NCBI GenBank assembly: GCA_002707785.1
Contig: PANW01000006.1
Coordinates: 1-47,014 of the forward strand
DNA: 47,014 nt
From: Cellvibrionaceae bacterium
Lineage (GTDB): Bacteria > Pseudomonadota > Gammaproteobacteria > Pseudomonadales > Cellvibrionaceae
Reading direction: 5' to 3'
Every line of letters begins with the position of its first letter. The first letter of the stretch is position 1. Under the pieces are notes generated by a model. It had not been told where the DNA came from. It saw only the letters and a program-made list of their open reading frames with translations, and made no database searches. Shown here piece after piece: positions 24,741-33,681 of the stretch. Both the position numbers and the translations under genes were made by a program.

Positions 24741-26791
24741 TTAGTGTTTTTGTTTTCTAATTGCACTTATGTATTTTTGCGTAGTCTCTGGGGAAGCTAC
24801 CGCTTCCGGCAAACGCTCTTTCCCTGACAATATCCTGTCTACTCTCTGCGAAAGAAAAATATTTGCCTCATAGATAAATTGGCTGGCATTTGCTATGTCA
24901 GGTTCGATTATCTCTGGAGGCTGATCACAACCTTTCCCTAAGTAGGCTGCTAAGCGACGATCGTTAGGGCAAATCAACACTAGCTTCTCTTGTGCTCTAG
25001 TCATTCCCACATAGAACAGCCTTCTCTCATCCTCAATGTCACAAGTTTGATCACTAGTGCGCGGGATGTACGGGAACTTTCCTTGAGATAAGCCAGGCAT
25101 GATTACAAACGGCCATTCCAGACCCTTGCTACGATGGACGCTTGTAATGAGTATTCCTTCGCCTTTTTCACCATTTTCATCCATACCCTTTCTCAGAGAC
25201 TCTAGATGCATAACATATGGGAGAAGGTCCTCTGAACGATGCTCTGCGTATGTTTTGATTACCTTGTATCGAGACCACATATCTTCCGCCTCTGCATCAT
25301 TCTTCGCGGTGTATTCAATATGGTGCTTTACCCCTGTCTCCTCGATTATGTAGTCGATTAATTCCTCTACTGTGCTTGAATGCATTACTTGTAGATTTCG
25401 CCATGTTCTCGCTCTACGAATTACCCGCTCCTTGACCCATTGCTCTTTTACCTTAAATGTAAAAGTGTCTAGCGCTCCTATTGGGTCTTCTAAGTTCGAC
25501 AGGGCTTCGTTAATCATTTCGTACTCCAGATCTCTGGGCATACCTAGGGAAGGAAAACGAACGAAGTACTGAATGAATTTTCGCCTATCTGACTCGGGTA
25601 ACTGATCGAAACTCCCTGCTCCGATATGCAAACCTGCTAGGAGAGCTCCAATGTCTGGTGTATCAAACAATGCAGTTCCACCCTCAACGGTATAGGGAAT
25701 GCCTGACTTTAAAAGTGCAATTTCGACCGGTACTGCCTGAGAAAAAGACCTTACCAAAACCGCAACTTCAGAGAGCTTTCGACCCGAACTTAACCAAGTC
25801 GAAATTTGTTTTGGAACAGTAGGTTGTCCAATTTTTTCTACATCGAGAGAGATGCTTGTTGCGCGACTAGTCGGACTAGAAATACACAACTTAGAGGCTC
25901 TAGATTTGTTGTTCTTGATAACATGGGTAGCAGCCAATGATAGTTGGTGCCCATATCGATAGGTTTGATCTAGCTTATACACTGCAGGTTTTGGGAAGAA
26001 ACGATCGAAACCAGTAATTAGATATTCTGGTTTGGCGCCACGCCAGCTATATATACACTGATCATCATCCCCCACCACCATAACTGATGCCTTACTACCA
26101 GCAATGATCTTTATCATGGCCATCTGAATATCAGATATGTCTTGGAATTCATCCACAACAATATGGTGATAACGATCGGAGAAATTTTTTGCTTTCTCTG
26201 GATTGTCAATTAAATGGCGGACAGGGTCATAGATCAAATCGCTAAAGAACTGAATATTCTCCTTCTTTCGTTTTTTTCGAAGGCTTTAAAACCATCAATA
26301 AAGTATCTGTATTTAGTGGCAAACCGGTATTCAGAAAATACGTCTAACGGAGCGTCAAGTGAATTTTTTGCTAGATCTACATATGAAAGAAACTCCATCA
26401 CGATTTGTTTCTTTGCTTTAACATCACTAATCCAAGGCATTAGCGTATCTCTGGCAAACATGAATAGCTTGTACTCACTCGTTTCAAGTCTGCACTTCCT
26501 AAAATCACCACTTTCTATCAGTTTGTTTTGAATGGTACTACCGAGACCGTGGAAGGTGAAAACAGGAGGGCATTGAGCGCGGTCGAAGCTCTGGAGGAGC
26601 TTATCTCGATAGGAGTCCCTCGCATCTCTATTGAACATAACCGACAGAATATTTCGACTCGATACACCATCACTCACAAGTCGCTTAACACGTTCGATCA
26701 TTGTCGTAGACTTACCAGATCCAGCCGCGGCAAGTACTTTGGCGTGCCCACTCTTATGATTTGCAACCTGCTCCTGTTTAGAATTCAACAT
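24741..26791 (-). pseudogene. UvrD/PcrA-type superfamily 1 DNA helicase, split by a -1 frameshift
   Basis: An ATP-driven 3'-5' helicase of about 683 aa when joined. The 26791-26234 frame carries motif I AAAGSGKSTT. The 26237-24741 frame carries motif II VVDEFQDIS, motif III VGDDDQCIYSWRG, motif V TSVHRSKGLEW and motif VI RRLFYVGMTRAQEKL. The break is at seven A (about 26271-26277). Here the zero frame reads gaA AAA AAC, an exact A_AAA_AAC slippery heptamer, and a -1 shift gives KKRKKENIQFFSDLIYDP, which continues into the second frame. One missing A would have the same effect. Confidence 0.88.
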
Positions 26792-27299
26792 TTATGCCGC
26801 TACCTTTGTTAGTACTATTTGTGAGTTGATTCTCACGGTGCATTTCAATTACTGCACAGAGCTTCTGATGCGTTTGGTAGCTTCCTATCTGATAACTTCG
26901 ATTCAATTCAAGCCCTGTTTTCTTATGCCCTCTTGCTAGTGTTTCAATGGCACTTTTCACCCATATGGATTTCGTTTTTGCTGTCACTTCTGCGTCTGGG
27001 GCTGATCCCCCATCGATAGACATTTTCGAAACGGCTTGTCGCTTTACAATGTTCTGTCCATCCAGCAACGCTATTTCACATGAATCAACAAATCCTCTTA
27101 CATACGCTTCTTGATTCACTTCTACACCAGAAACAATGTGAGATAGCACAGCGTCTAGTGTCGTAATCAACTTCCATCTAGTCTCATTCGGATAGCCAAA
27201 GTTGAACATTGCCTGTGGGATATCGGAAAAGATAAACGGGTCATTATTTTCGCCGTAGTATGCGTAAGTGCCCAGAAACTCTAGATCAACCCATTTCAT
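26778..27299 (-). CDS. Hypothetical protein upstream of the helicase
   Basis: A 173-aa soluble protein; ATG 27299 follows GGGGAG. Its end overlaps the helicase start by 14 bp, so the two are likely co-translated and functionally linked. There are no cysteine clusters, membrane helices or recognised motifs. The C-terminal half is helical and basic. Confidence 0.6.
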   Translation of the reverse strand: MKWVDLEFLGTYAYYGENNDPFIFSDIPQAMFNFGYPNETRWKLITTLDAVLSHIVSGVEVNQEAYVRGFVDSCEIALLDGQNIVKRQAVSKMSIDGGSAPDAEVTAKTKSIWVKSAIETLARGHKKTGLELNRSYQIGSYQTHQKLCAVIEMHRENQLTNSTNKGSGINVEF

Positions 27300-27394
27300 G
27301 ATGGATCTCCCCGAGACGAAATAAAGTAAAACTCTCTTTTTGACTACTCAAATTCACGCCCCCTGTTTTGCGTGCCAGTAGGTTTCCCTTAGCT

Positions 27395-28180
27395 TTAGGA
27401 CATGCCGAAATCATCACTCTTGTTCGGTATATCTCTCGTGGCATCCGGCATAGATGAAGCGCCAAGACCCTTCCCGGATTTTATATTTCGAGTAACTAGC
27501 TTTATCATCTGTTCTGCTGCAGAGTTCTTTTGGCCGGTGGTTAGACCACTATCTGCTTTTGCCCTCGACTGCATACCGGTCTCTAGCACCACTGAACAAA
27601 AACAAGCCTTAAGGGCACTGCGATCACCATTAGCAGCATTAATTGATGCCTGTTGCCACTGAGCCCTATCAATCCTCTTCCAATCGATAGTCAAACCATT
27701 GTTGAATGCCAAACCTTCGATGAGTGTTCTAATTGTGCGGCCATTTCCAGTTCTAAAGGGATGTACCAAGTTCATTCTGTTGTAGTAGTAGGCAGCTTTA
27801 GAAATGAATTCAGCTTCACTCGAGCCGAGAAGAAAATCCTCTCGCTCTAACTCTTTGAACACTGCCTTCATGCTGGCATCTATGCTTTCCGGTGCCACAT
27901 ACTGTCTTCCATCACTCGCCTTTAGGCCCGTCACTCGAGCGGCGCCTGCCCATTCATACACGTCCTGAAACAGGTGCTCATGAATTTCCTTCAGATGATC
28001 CCAGTCGAAACTACCGCTGGGCATACCTTGTTGACGACGGAATGCACTAAGAACCAACTCACATTGGTTCAATTCAATTGCATCGGTGATATTGAGCTTG
28101 TTTTTCAGCGTGATTGCGCCGGGTGCCATAGCATATGGGTCAGCGCTTATCGGCATGGATTTTTTAACTGCAACGACCAT
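27395..28180 (-). CDS. Fic-domain toxin (AMPylator-type)
   Basis: A 261-aa Fic protein. The Fic core at residues 130-151 reads NRMNLVHPFRTGNGRTIR, matching HPFx[D/E]GNGRxxR except that the magnesium-binding Asp/Glu is Thr. Upstream, HLKEIHEHLFQDVYEWAGAAR is the usual helix before the flap. Fic proteins transfer AMP to target proteins; VbhT-type toxins AMPylate topoisomerases. The acidic-to-Thr change may lower or alter activity. Its ATG lies 1 bp after the antitoxin stop, with the GGAGG site inside the antitoxin gene. Confidence 0.85.
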   Translation of the reverse strand: MVVAVKKSMPISADPYAMAPGAITLKNKLNITDAIELNQCELVLSAFRRQQGMPSGSFDWDHLKEIHEHLFQDVYEWAGAARVTGLKASDGRQYVAPESIDASMKAVFKELEREDFLLGSSEAEFISKAAYYYNRMNLVHPFRTGNGRTIRTLIEGLAFNNGLTIDWKRIDRAQWQQASINAANGDRSALKACFCSVVLETGMQSRAKADSGLTTGQKNSAAEQMIKLVTRNIKSGKGLGASSMPDATRDIPNKSDDFGMS

Positions 28181-28181
28181 A

Positions 28182-28367
28182 CTAACCTCCGTAGACCCTG
28201 ATTAGCTTTCCTCGCAATTCCTCATCAGTTCCCTTGTGAGATTCGATGATCTTGAGCTGTCGAGCGGTTAACTTCCCTTCAGGCTCATAGCCGTCCAAAC
28301 TACTGCTAGCGACAAAATTTCGCAGACGCTCCTTCTTGGATTGAGGATCCTGCTCTAATTTACCCAT
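28182..28367 (-). CDS. VbhA-like Fic antitoxin
   Basis: A 61-aa protein directly upstream of the Fic gene (ATG 28367, GGAG 7 bp upstream). It has the VbhA layout: a helix ending RNFVASSSLDGYEP with the inhibitory motif S-x3-[D/E]-G at residues 21-26 (Asp where Glu is usual), then DEELRGKLIRVYG. The inhibitory acid of class I antitoxins contacts the second Arg of the Fic motif. Gene order antitoxin-toxin fits vbhA-vbhT. Confidence 0.75.
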   Translation of the reverse strand: MGKLEQDPQSKKERLRNFVASSSLDGYEPEGKLTARQLKIIESHKGTDEELRGKLIRVYGG

Positions 28368-28646
28368 ACGATATCTCCACTAATGACCCCATTTTCAACA
28401 ACTTATGCGCGCGGTCATGTTTAAAAGGAAAGCCAAAACACTCTTGCACATCATAATATAATACTATTATCATCCCATAAATCAACTTTAGACATAGCAT
28501 TTAGCGTAGATGTTGCGCCCAGTACAAATGGGATCGTTAGTCATAATCATCATCGCCACCTGCTCAATGAGTGAATGCTCCGGCAAACTGATCCCATTTA
28601 AATAGATTTAAGACCTCTGCCCGCGACTAAAATAGGAGAGTTGTTC
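28368..28646. promoter_or_regulatory. Divergent promoter region between the antitoxin-Fic and primase operons
   Basis: A 279-bp AT-rich gap. Leftward, TTGATT and TTATAT with an 18-bp spacer (about 28459-28488) could drive the antitoxin operon. An ATAATA/TATTAT palindrome (28453-28470) overlaps that -10. A perfect 10-bp inverted repeat, AAATGGGATC (28526-28535) and GATCCCATTT (28590-28599), lies before the primase gene and may bind a regulator. Confidence 0.4.
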
Positions 28647-30356
28647 ATGGCACGAATCAAAGATAGCTACGTAGAGAAGCTCAAAGAACACTCCGCTGAG
28701 TACCTGCCTGCGATCATAGGAGAGACCACTGAGCTCAAGAAAAACGGGAAGAATCTATCTGGACTATGCGTATTCCACGCTGAAAAGACACCATCCCTGA
28801 CCGTAAACCCCCAAAAGGCCACATACCATTGCTTTGGCTGTGAAGCGGGCGGTGACGCCCTACGTTTCATCATGGATTATTATCAGCTTCCATTTCGAGA
28901 AGCTGTTGATCGACTAGCACGCAAAACTCAGTTTTCTCCTCCCGAATATGAAGAGAGTGGCAAGGAAGGAAAATCTAATACCCAGTCGATAAGAGTCAAG
29001 AGCGCACTGACGAGTGCTAGCGATTTGTACAAAGAGCAACTTTCAGGCTCCGAAACAAATCGGCGATATCTTAGTGCTCGAGGATTTACCCTGGAGGACA
29101 TCTCTCGATTCAATGTAGGCTTTGCACCTGACGACTTTGACTTCATACCCAAACGGCTTATTAAGAAAGTAGGGGTAAAAGCGCTTCTTAGTGCCGGCTT
29201 ACTCTCCTCTAAGCCAGATTCAAATCGAGTGTGGGACTTCTTCAGAAATCGGATAATGTTTCCCGTACGCAACCAGAATGGTCATGTCATCGCTTTTGGT
29301 GGAAGAACACTGTTAACCAAACCTGAAGAGGCCAAAAAAGCTGGAAAATACATCAATAGCCCTGAAACAGACCACTTCACAAAAAGGAAGCATCTCTATG
29401 GGTTATACGAGTCCTTGCAACAACGGAGCCCAGAACCGGGGACAATAAATGTGGTTGAAGGGTTCGTTGATGTTATCGCTTCTCACAGGCATGGATTTTT
29501 CAATACAGTGGCGCCTATGGGTACCGCAGTTACCCCTGAACAAATGACCAAACTCTTTAGATATGCTGACCATCTGCGGTTTGTATTCGACGGAGATAAG
29601 GCTGGCTACTCGGCGGCATATCGAGCCTCTATGTCAATGCTCTCCATGTCCAATGGCAAGAAAACCGCCTCTGTTGTTATCCTTCCTAAGGGTGAAGATC
29701 CAGATTCCTATTTGGCCAAACCAGAAGGAAGCTCCCTATTTTCACACGCTCTTTCTGATGAAACCCCAATTTCTAAGTTCTTGATCGACTACCTCGTCGA
29801 TAAATACGGCGATTCTAGTGTTGAAAATCGAGCTACTGTCATACATCACGCCAAGGAATTCATCGAAGCCTCTACTGACTCTACATATAAGGAACTTTTA
29901 AGGATTGAGCTTACTAGAGCTCTGAAGTTAGATGAAGATTGGCTTTATCCCCAACAACCGATTGCTTTATCTACATGGGAGACACTGCTGGGGAATGATG
30001 AAAAATCTCTTCTTCAAGAAGCTAATGATGAAATACTGAAGTACTGCGGACTTGTTCTTCAAGAACCAGATTGGCTTAAAATGTTCCCGCTCGATATCGA
30101 GAATTTGACGAACCCGTCAGATATTGAACTCATAAAATTTACCACCTTTACTCTGGAAAAATCCCTCAACACCAAAATCCCCCCAGAAAGACTCTACGAA
30201 GAATCTCTGGCCAACTTAGTAATGTACCTCAAGGCTCTTTCTGGCAAAACATTAGAAGAGAGGATAGATATCGCTAGAGCATATGGCCTTGGATCTACAA
30301 TCGATGGGCTACAGAATCAAACGAAAAAACAAACTGAAACACGGATCTCAATGTGA
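28647..30356 (+). CDS. dnaG: DnaG-type DNA primase
   Basis: A 569-aa primase that would make RNA primers for replication. The N-terminal zinc-binding CHC2 domain (residues 30-65) shows CVFH...TYHCFGCEAGGDA. The TOPRIM core contains NVVEGFVDVIA and VFDGDKAG, carrying the Glu and Asp metal ligands. The C-terminus is shorter than the DnaB-binding domain of chromosomal DnaG. ATG 28647 after AGGAGAG is preferred. It is probably an element-encoded second primase, coupled to the RdgC gene by a 4-bp overlap. Confidence 0.9.
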   Translation: MARIKDSYVEKLKEHSAEYLPAIIGETTELKKNGKNLSGLCVFHAEKTPSLTVNPQKATYHCFGCEAGGDALRFIMDYYQLPFREAVDRLARKTQFSPPEYEESGKEGKSNTQSIRVKSALTSASDLYKEQLSGSETNRRYLSARGFTLEDISRFNVGFAPDDFDFIPKRLIKKVGVKALLSAGLLSSKPDSNRVWDFFRNRIMFPVRNQNGHVIAFGGRTLLTKPEEAKKAGKYINSPETDHFTKRKHLYGLYESLQQRSPEPGTINVVEGFVDVIASHRHGFFNTVAPMGTAVTPEQMTKLFRYADHLRFVFDGDKAGYSAAYRASMSMLSMSNGKKTASVVILPKGEDPDSYLAKPEGSSLFSHALSDETPISKFLIDYLVDKYGDSSVENRATVIHHAKEFIEASTDSTYKELLRIELTRALKLDEDWLYPQQPIALSTWETLLGNDEKSLLQEANDEILKYCGLVLQEPDWLKMFPLDIENLTNPSDIELIKFTTFTLEKSLNTKIPPERLYEESLANLVMYLKALSGKTLEERIDIARAYGLGSTIDGLQNQTKKQTETRISM

Positions 30357-31207
30357 CAAGCTGTAATTACCTCGCTCGATACCAAACGGAACCCCTTAAG
30401 GTGTTGAAATCTCATATTCACACCGCGATCAAAGAAAAGCGATACCTAGCACCCGCAGCCTTCCAAGTTACTAGTCATGGCTTCTGCGCGCCAGACGATG
30501 GGATTGAACTCCTAGAAACTGCGAGTTTTCTCTGTGCGAATTATCGATATTCTGAACGGTCAGTACCCACACAACTTGTAAAAGCTCATGCTCGAGAAAG
30601 AGTGGACACTATCAAGTCCATGGGACAAACAGTCGGTAAAGAGCAGTTAAGAGAGATCGAAGCGGATATTAGACAAGAACTCGTACTTTCTACCCCTCCT
30701 TCGATAACAGATTTGCAGGTTGTGTTCAGCTATTCAATGAATGAGATATGGATTCTTTGTTCAGGAAAAGCACAATCGGACAAGATTTCAAAGAGACTGT
30801 TTACTGATCTAAAATCTCTTCCTACTAGCCTTTGCACCCTCAAGCGTGAATGGCTCCCAAGTCAACTCCAAGAGCTAATTGACTCGACTGACCAATCCTT
30901 CCGTCTTCATCCCAACTATGAACATTTTGCATCATCCCATGTCGCTCAGAAAGGAAGTGCTGATCGTATAGGTGGTATCTGGGATGAAAAAGTAGAATTC
31001 ACATTAACTCAAAATGGAGAGATTCTTAGAATAAAAACAACTGATGAGTTTAAGGGTGAATGGTATGAAGAGGGAGACCAAAATACTCCAGAATCACTGG
31101 AAGCAATAGCACTAGAATTATGGGTTAATTCTATATCTGATTTAACCGCCTTTTTAGTCGAGCTGCAATCCAATCACATCGACATTGAACTGGCTCAACA
31201 AGCGTGA
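30353..31207 (+). CDS. rdgC: RdgC-like recombination-associated protein
   Basis: A 284-aa homologue of RdgC, a ring-forming DNA-binding protein that modulates RecA. Conserved order: GFCAPDDG (RdgC GWVPP), a cluster VPTQLVKAHARERVDTIKSM corresponding to RdgC VPSxVVxxxLxERVxxIE, then a QLREIEADIRQELVL helix. GTG 30353 overlaps the primase stop (ATGTGA), so translation is coupled. It lacks the canonical MWFKN start. Presence beside a primase suggests it serves replication-linked recombination of the element. Confidence 0.75.
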   Translation: MTSCNYLARYQTEPLKVLKSHIHTAIKEKRYLAPAAFQVTSHGFCAPDDGIELLETASFLCANYRYSERSVPTQLVKAHARERVDTIKSMGQTVGKEQLREIEADIRQELVLSTPPSITDLQVVFSYSMNEIWILCSGKAQSDKISKRLFTDLKSLPTSLCTLKREWLPSQLQELIDSTDQSFRLHPNYEHFASSHVAQKGSADRIGGIWDEKVEFTLTQNGEILRIKTTDEFKGEWYEEGDQNTPESLEAIALELWVNSISDLTAFLVELQSNHIDIELAQQA

Positions 31208-31431
31208 GCGATCTCTTGTCTCTACCCCACAAAACCTATGTATTCAGTACTCCAGCTGTCGATAGGCTCCTGATGTACCTTTTACCACTCAAATGGTTCT
31301 ATAGTTGCGGTCTCACTAAGTCTGAGGAAGTGACTCACTCCCCATATCTTTCTACTCCAACAATTTTGAAGTATTTAGGCGCCAATCCCTTGACGAAACA
31401 AAGAAATCAATCATACTTTTCTTGCGCTTAG
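31204..31431 (+). CDS. Small hypothetical protein coupled to RdgC
   Basis: A 75-aa ORF whose GTG start overlaps the RdgC stop (GCGTGAGC), giving a third coupled gene in this operon. It has a hydrophobic stretch (VDRLLMYLLPLKWFYSCGL) and a basic C-terminus. No family is recognised, and it has no ribosome-binding site of its own beyond coupling. Confidence 0.4.
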   Translation: MSDLLSLPHKTYVFSTPAVDRLLMYLLPLKWFYSCGLTKSEEVTHSPYLSTPTILKYLGANPLTKQRNQSYFSCA

Positions 31432-31463
31432 TCATTATAACAATATATTATTATGATCATAAT
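31422..31463 (+). promoter_or_regulatory. Candidate promoter with palindromic operator
   Basis: TTGCGC (31422-31427), 16-bp spacer and TATATT (31444-31449) give a plausible sigma-70 promoter for the next gene. A perfect 14-bp palindrome ATTATGATCATAAT (31450-31463) sits directly downstream, where a repressor could block transcription. Confidence 0.45.
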
Positions 31464-31498
31464 CACTAACAGAAAGCGTTCACATTTTCGGAGAGCAT

Positions 31499-31882
31499 AT
31501 GAGCAAGACCCAATTAATAGGCAAGGATGCTATGGTTCCGCTGCACCCCTGCTTTCCCGTCACAACCAAATTAGATGGAGTGACAATCCATTCTGTTGCT
31601 TCATTCCTTATCGCCTTAACAATCGAAGACGCGCCAGCCCAGGCATTAGCGTGCAGTCAAATTCCTGAAACCGCTTCAAAGCTCGCCAGTCGTGCACTGG
31701 GGGTGGTTAACAGAGGAAGCTCTAACGGGAAAATCTATTGGAAAGGTGAGGCCATATCCCGCTCGTCGCAACAATACGACAACCTGCTAGATCGACTATT
31801 CATAAAGCTTCTTGAAAGTAACCAATTGATCAAGCATGCACTACTGAACACCGCTGAAAAAAAATCTAATGCTTCATCCTAG
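31499..31882 (+). CDS. Truncated NADAR-like (YbiA-like) protein
   Basis: A 127-aa protein with GGAG before ATG 31499. Its layout follows the N-terminal two thirds of NADAR/YbiA: LDGVTIHSVASFLIAL (YbiA DGKTWPTSEHYFQAQ), IPETASKLASRAL (SSPMVAARMGR), a Trp, then LLDRLFIKLLESNQLIKHAL (ALRAKFEQHAELRALL). The catalytic Glu and Lys of NADAR are Ala and Thr here, and the C-terminal glycine-rich part is missing. NADAR enzymes remove ADP-ribose from nucleic acid. This one would be inactive or regulatory. Tentative. Confidence 0.4.
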   Translation: MSKTQLIGKDAMVPLHPCFPVTTKLDGVTIHSVASFLIALTIEDAPAQALACSQIPETASKLASRALGVVNRGSSNGKIYWKGEAISRSSQQYDNLLDRLFIKLLESNQLIKHALLNTAEKKSNASS

Positions 31883-31965
31883 GGCTATGCGACTCATTGG
31901 GCATCACATTAACCGAGATGAATACTCAAGACGTCTGAAAGGCCTCAAAGCAGGAGCAAGAACAT

Positions 31966-32304
31966 ATGCAACAGCGTAAGCAAAACACCCTATTACGACT
32001 ATCAGATACTAAGCTACCACTGTCTGTTCAACGGCAACTGCTAAAACTGCAGCTAGACATTGAAATTGTCACGAAACGTCAATTCAACATTTCAAAGAAT
32101 GCCAGCGTCGTACACGACCTGCTCGCGTTTGCATCAGTAGTGCCAAACCAGCGCCTTTCTAGAAGCTACGAGTTATTAATTGATTCACTTAGAACAAGCG
32201 AGAAGAGATACTTAAAGGAAGTCTTAAACTGTCGCTGGCTTGTTGTTATCGATAGCCCGTCGACTCAAGAGGATAAGGTAATCTTGCAAGGGTCCATAGC
32301 TTAG
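31966..32304 (+). CDS. Hypothetical helical protein
   Basis: A 112-aa basic protein (ATG 31966, CAGGAGC upstream). It is mostly alpha-helical, with KLPLSVQRQLLKLQLDIEIV and RYLKEVLNCRWLVVID. There is no signal peptide. It is not recognised. It follows the NADAR-like gene by 83 bp and is closed by a hairpin at 32312. Confidence 0.5.
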   Translation: MQQRKQNTLLRLSDTKLPLSVQRQLLKLQLDIEIVTKRQFNISKNASVVHDLLAFASVVPNQRLSRSYELLIDSLRTSEKRYLKEVLNCRWLVVIDSPSTQEDKVILQGSIA

Positions 32305-32311
32305 TGAAATC

Positions 32312-32340
32312 GCATGAGAGGCAAAACCTCTCATGCTTGT
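32312..32340 (+). terminator. Hairpin terminator, rightward genes
   Basis: GCATGAGAGG, loop CAAAA and CCTCTCATGC form a perfect 10-bp stem 7 bp after the stop codon. The tail TTGTTCT is only partly U-rich. Confidence 0.65.
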
Positions 32341-32463
32341 TCTCCTCGCGCCATCAATGGCTGTAGAACTCGAATATCATAGCACGCCAAAATTCGCTTC
32401 TGCTAGAGTTAGTTTTAGACTGGAACCAATACCAATGTACACTCTCTTTTCATAGAGAAGGAA

Positions 32464-32487
32464 TTGGAGGGCAACCAACCCCTCCAA
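32464..32487 (-). terminator. Hairpin terminator of the lipoprotein gene
   Basis: Minus strand TTGGAGGG, 8-nt loop, CCCTCCAA, then TTCCTTCTCT, located 18 bp past the lipoprotein stop. Confidence 0.65.
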
Positions 32488-32505
32488 GTTCAGTTGATGC
32501 AGAAT

Positions 32506-33576
32506 TTACTCGACTGTTAAGAAGACAATGCCAGACTTCGATGTACGGGGAGGATCGACAATGGCCTTTTCCACTTCATCCTTTTCATCTTGCAGGGACA
32601 GAACTCCCCCTGCCTTTGCCACAGTCAATGCTACATCAGCAGCTTCCTTCTGCTCTTTCACCCAAGAAGAGTATGTTGCAACTAATTGCGGCATACTACG
32701 AAAAGCGGGTCGAATTACAGGCGTAGCGGTAGTTATTTGGGGTAAGGTAATTCCATTCAGAACTTTTAGCAGGTACTTATCGTATTGAGTAGAGGGCTGT
32801 TCCATCGCATACCAGTAGACTGCAGCCATTTGTTCGTACGACAACCCATTTCGCCCAAGTGCATCTGCTATTGTATCTTTATGGACATCATTGGCTGTAT
32901 TTCGAAGTGTATTGGTCGCGACAATATTTGCACTCTTTATCGCATCTCGAACGAGCTTTCTGATACTCGAAGATGTGCAAGTGTGTGAGAAAGCTTCTAG
33001 TTGCCCATAAGCCTCGACAAAGGTCTTAGGCGGTACACTACTATCTATTTCTTGCCTTAGCGTTCTCATCCCTCCCTTCACCATTTCTACAATCACATCA
33101 CCGTCCGGTCCCAGTAGATAATGGTCACGATACAAATCCATTGTGCTGTTAATTGCCGCAGCGCCCAAAGCGGTTCGTGTCAGATTTTCAGGGCTCGCTT
33201 CGTTAACACCAAGAATACCGGTACCCAAAATAACCAATAGATTAAATTCACCCTGAGAGAACCCAAGGTTATTTTGACGCCGTTGTATATCATCAAGCTG
33301 CTTAAAGCAGAGCGACTCTGTTAACGCCATTCCCATGGACAGATATTGTTCAATATCTGATGCGGTAGCTCCGCCATTTTTTGCAGCTTCATACTCTTTG
33401 AACCACCCTTCACTCTTATCGTTCTTATACCATTTATCTTCGTTTGGATCACTGACAGTTCCCAACAAATGATTTTCATTGGCGTAGAGGCGTTCGGGCG
33501 GGTGACTTGCGCAGCCGAATACGGACAAAAGAAAAACAAGAATACACAGAATTCTAAAACGCGAAGAGCTGATCAT
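32506..33576 (-). CDS. Predicted lipoprotein of unknown function
   Basis: A 356-aa protein with a lipoprotein signal (hydrophobic ILCILVFLLSVFGC, Cys near residue 22), so probably envelope-attached. ATG 33576 is preceded by AAGGA. The mature part is largely helical with conserved-looking blocks (GFSQGEFNLLVILGTGILGV, NGLSYEQMAAVYWYA). No family is recognised. It is a single gene with its own terminator. Confidence 0.65.
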   Translation of the reverse strand: MISSSRFRILCILVFLLSVFGCASHPPERLYANENHLLGTVSDPNEDKWYKNDKSEGWFKEYEAAKNGGATASDIEQYLSMGMALTESLCFKQLDDIQRRQNNLGFSQGEFNLLVILGTGILGVNEASPENLTRTALGAAAINSTMDLYRDHYLLGPDGDVIVEMVKGGMRTLRQEIDSSVPPKTFVEAYGQLEAFSHTCTSSSIRKLVRDAIKSANIVATNTLRNTANDVHKDTIADALGRNGLSYEQMAAVYWYAMEQPSTQYDKYLLKVLNGITLPQITTATPVIRPAFRSMPQLVATYSSWVKEQKEAADVALTVAKAGGVLSLQDEKDEVEKAIVDPPRTSKSGIVFLTVE

Positions 33577-33681
33577 CGTGAAATCCTTTTCAGATTGAGT
33601 TTCGTTCTACCCACCCTATACCTGAACCCCCAAAGGCGTCAACTCCCCAAACATAACAGCTATATGGGCTGTACTATCGCT

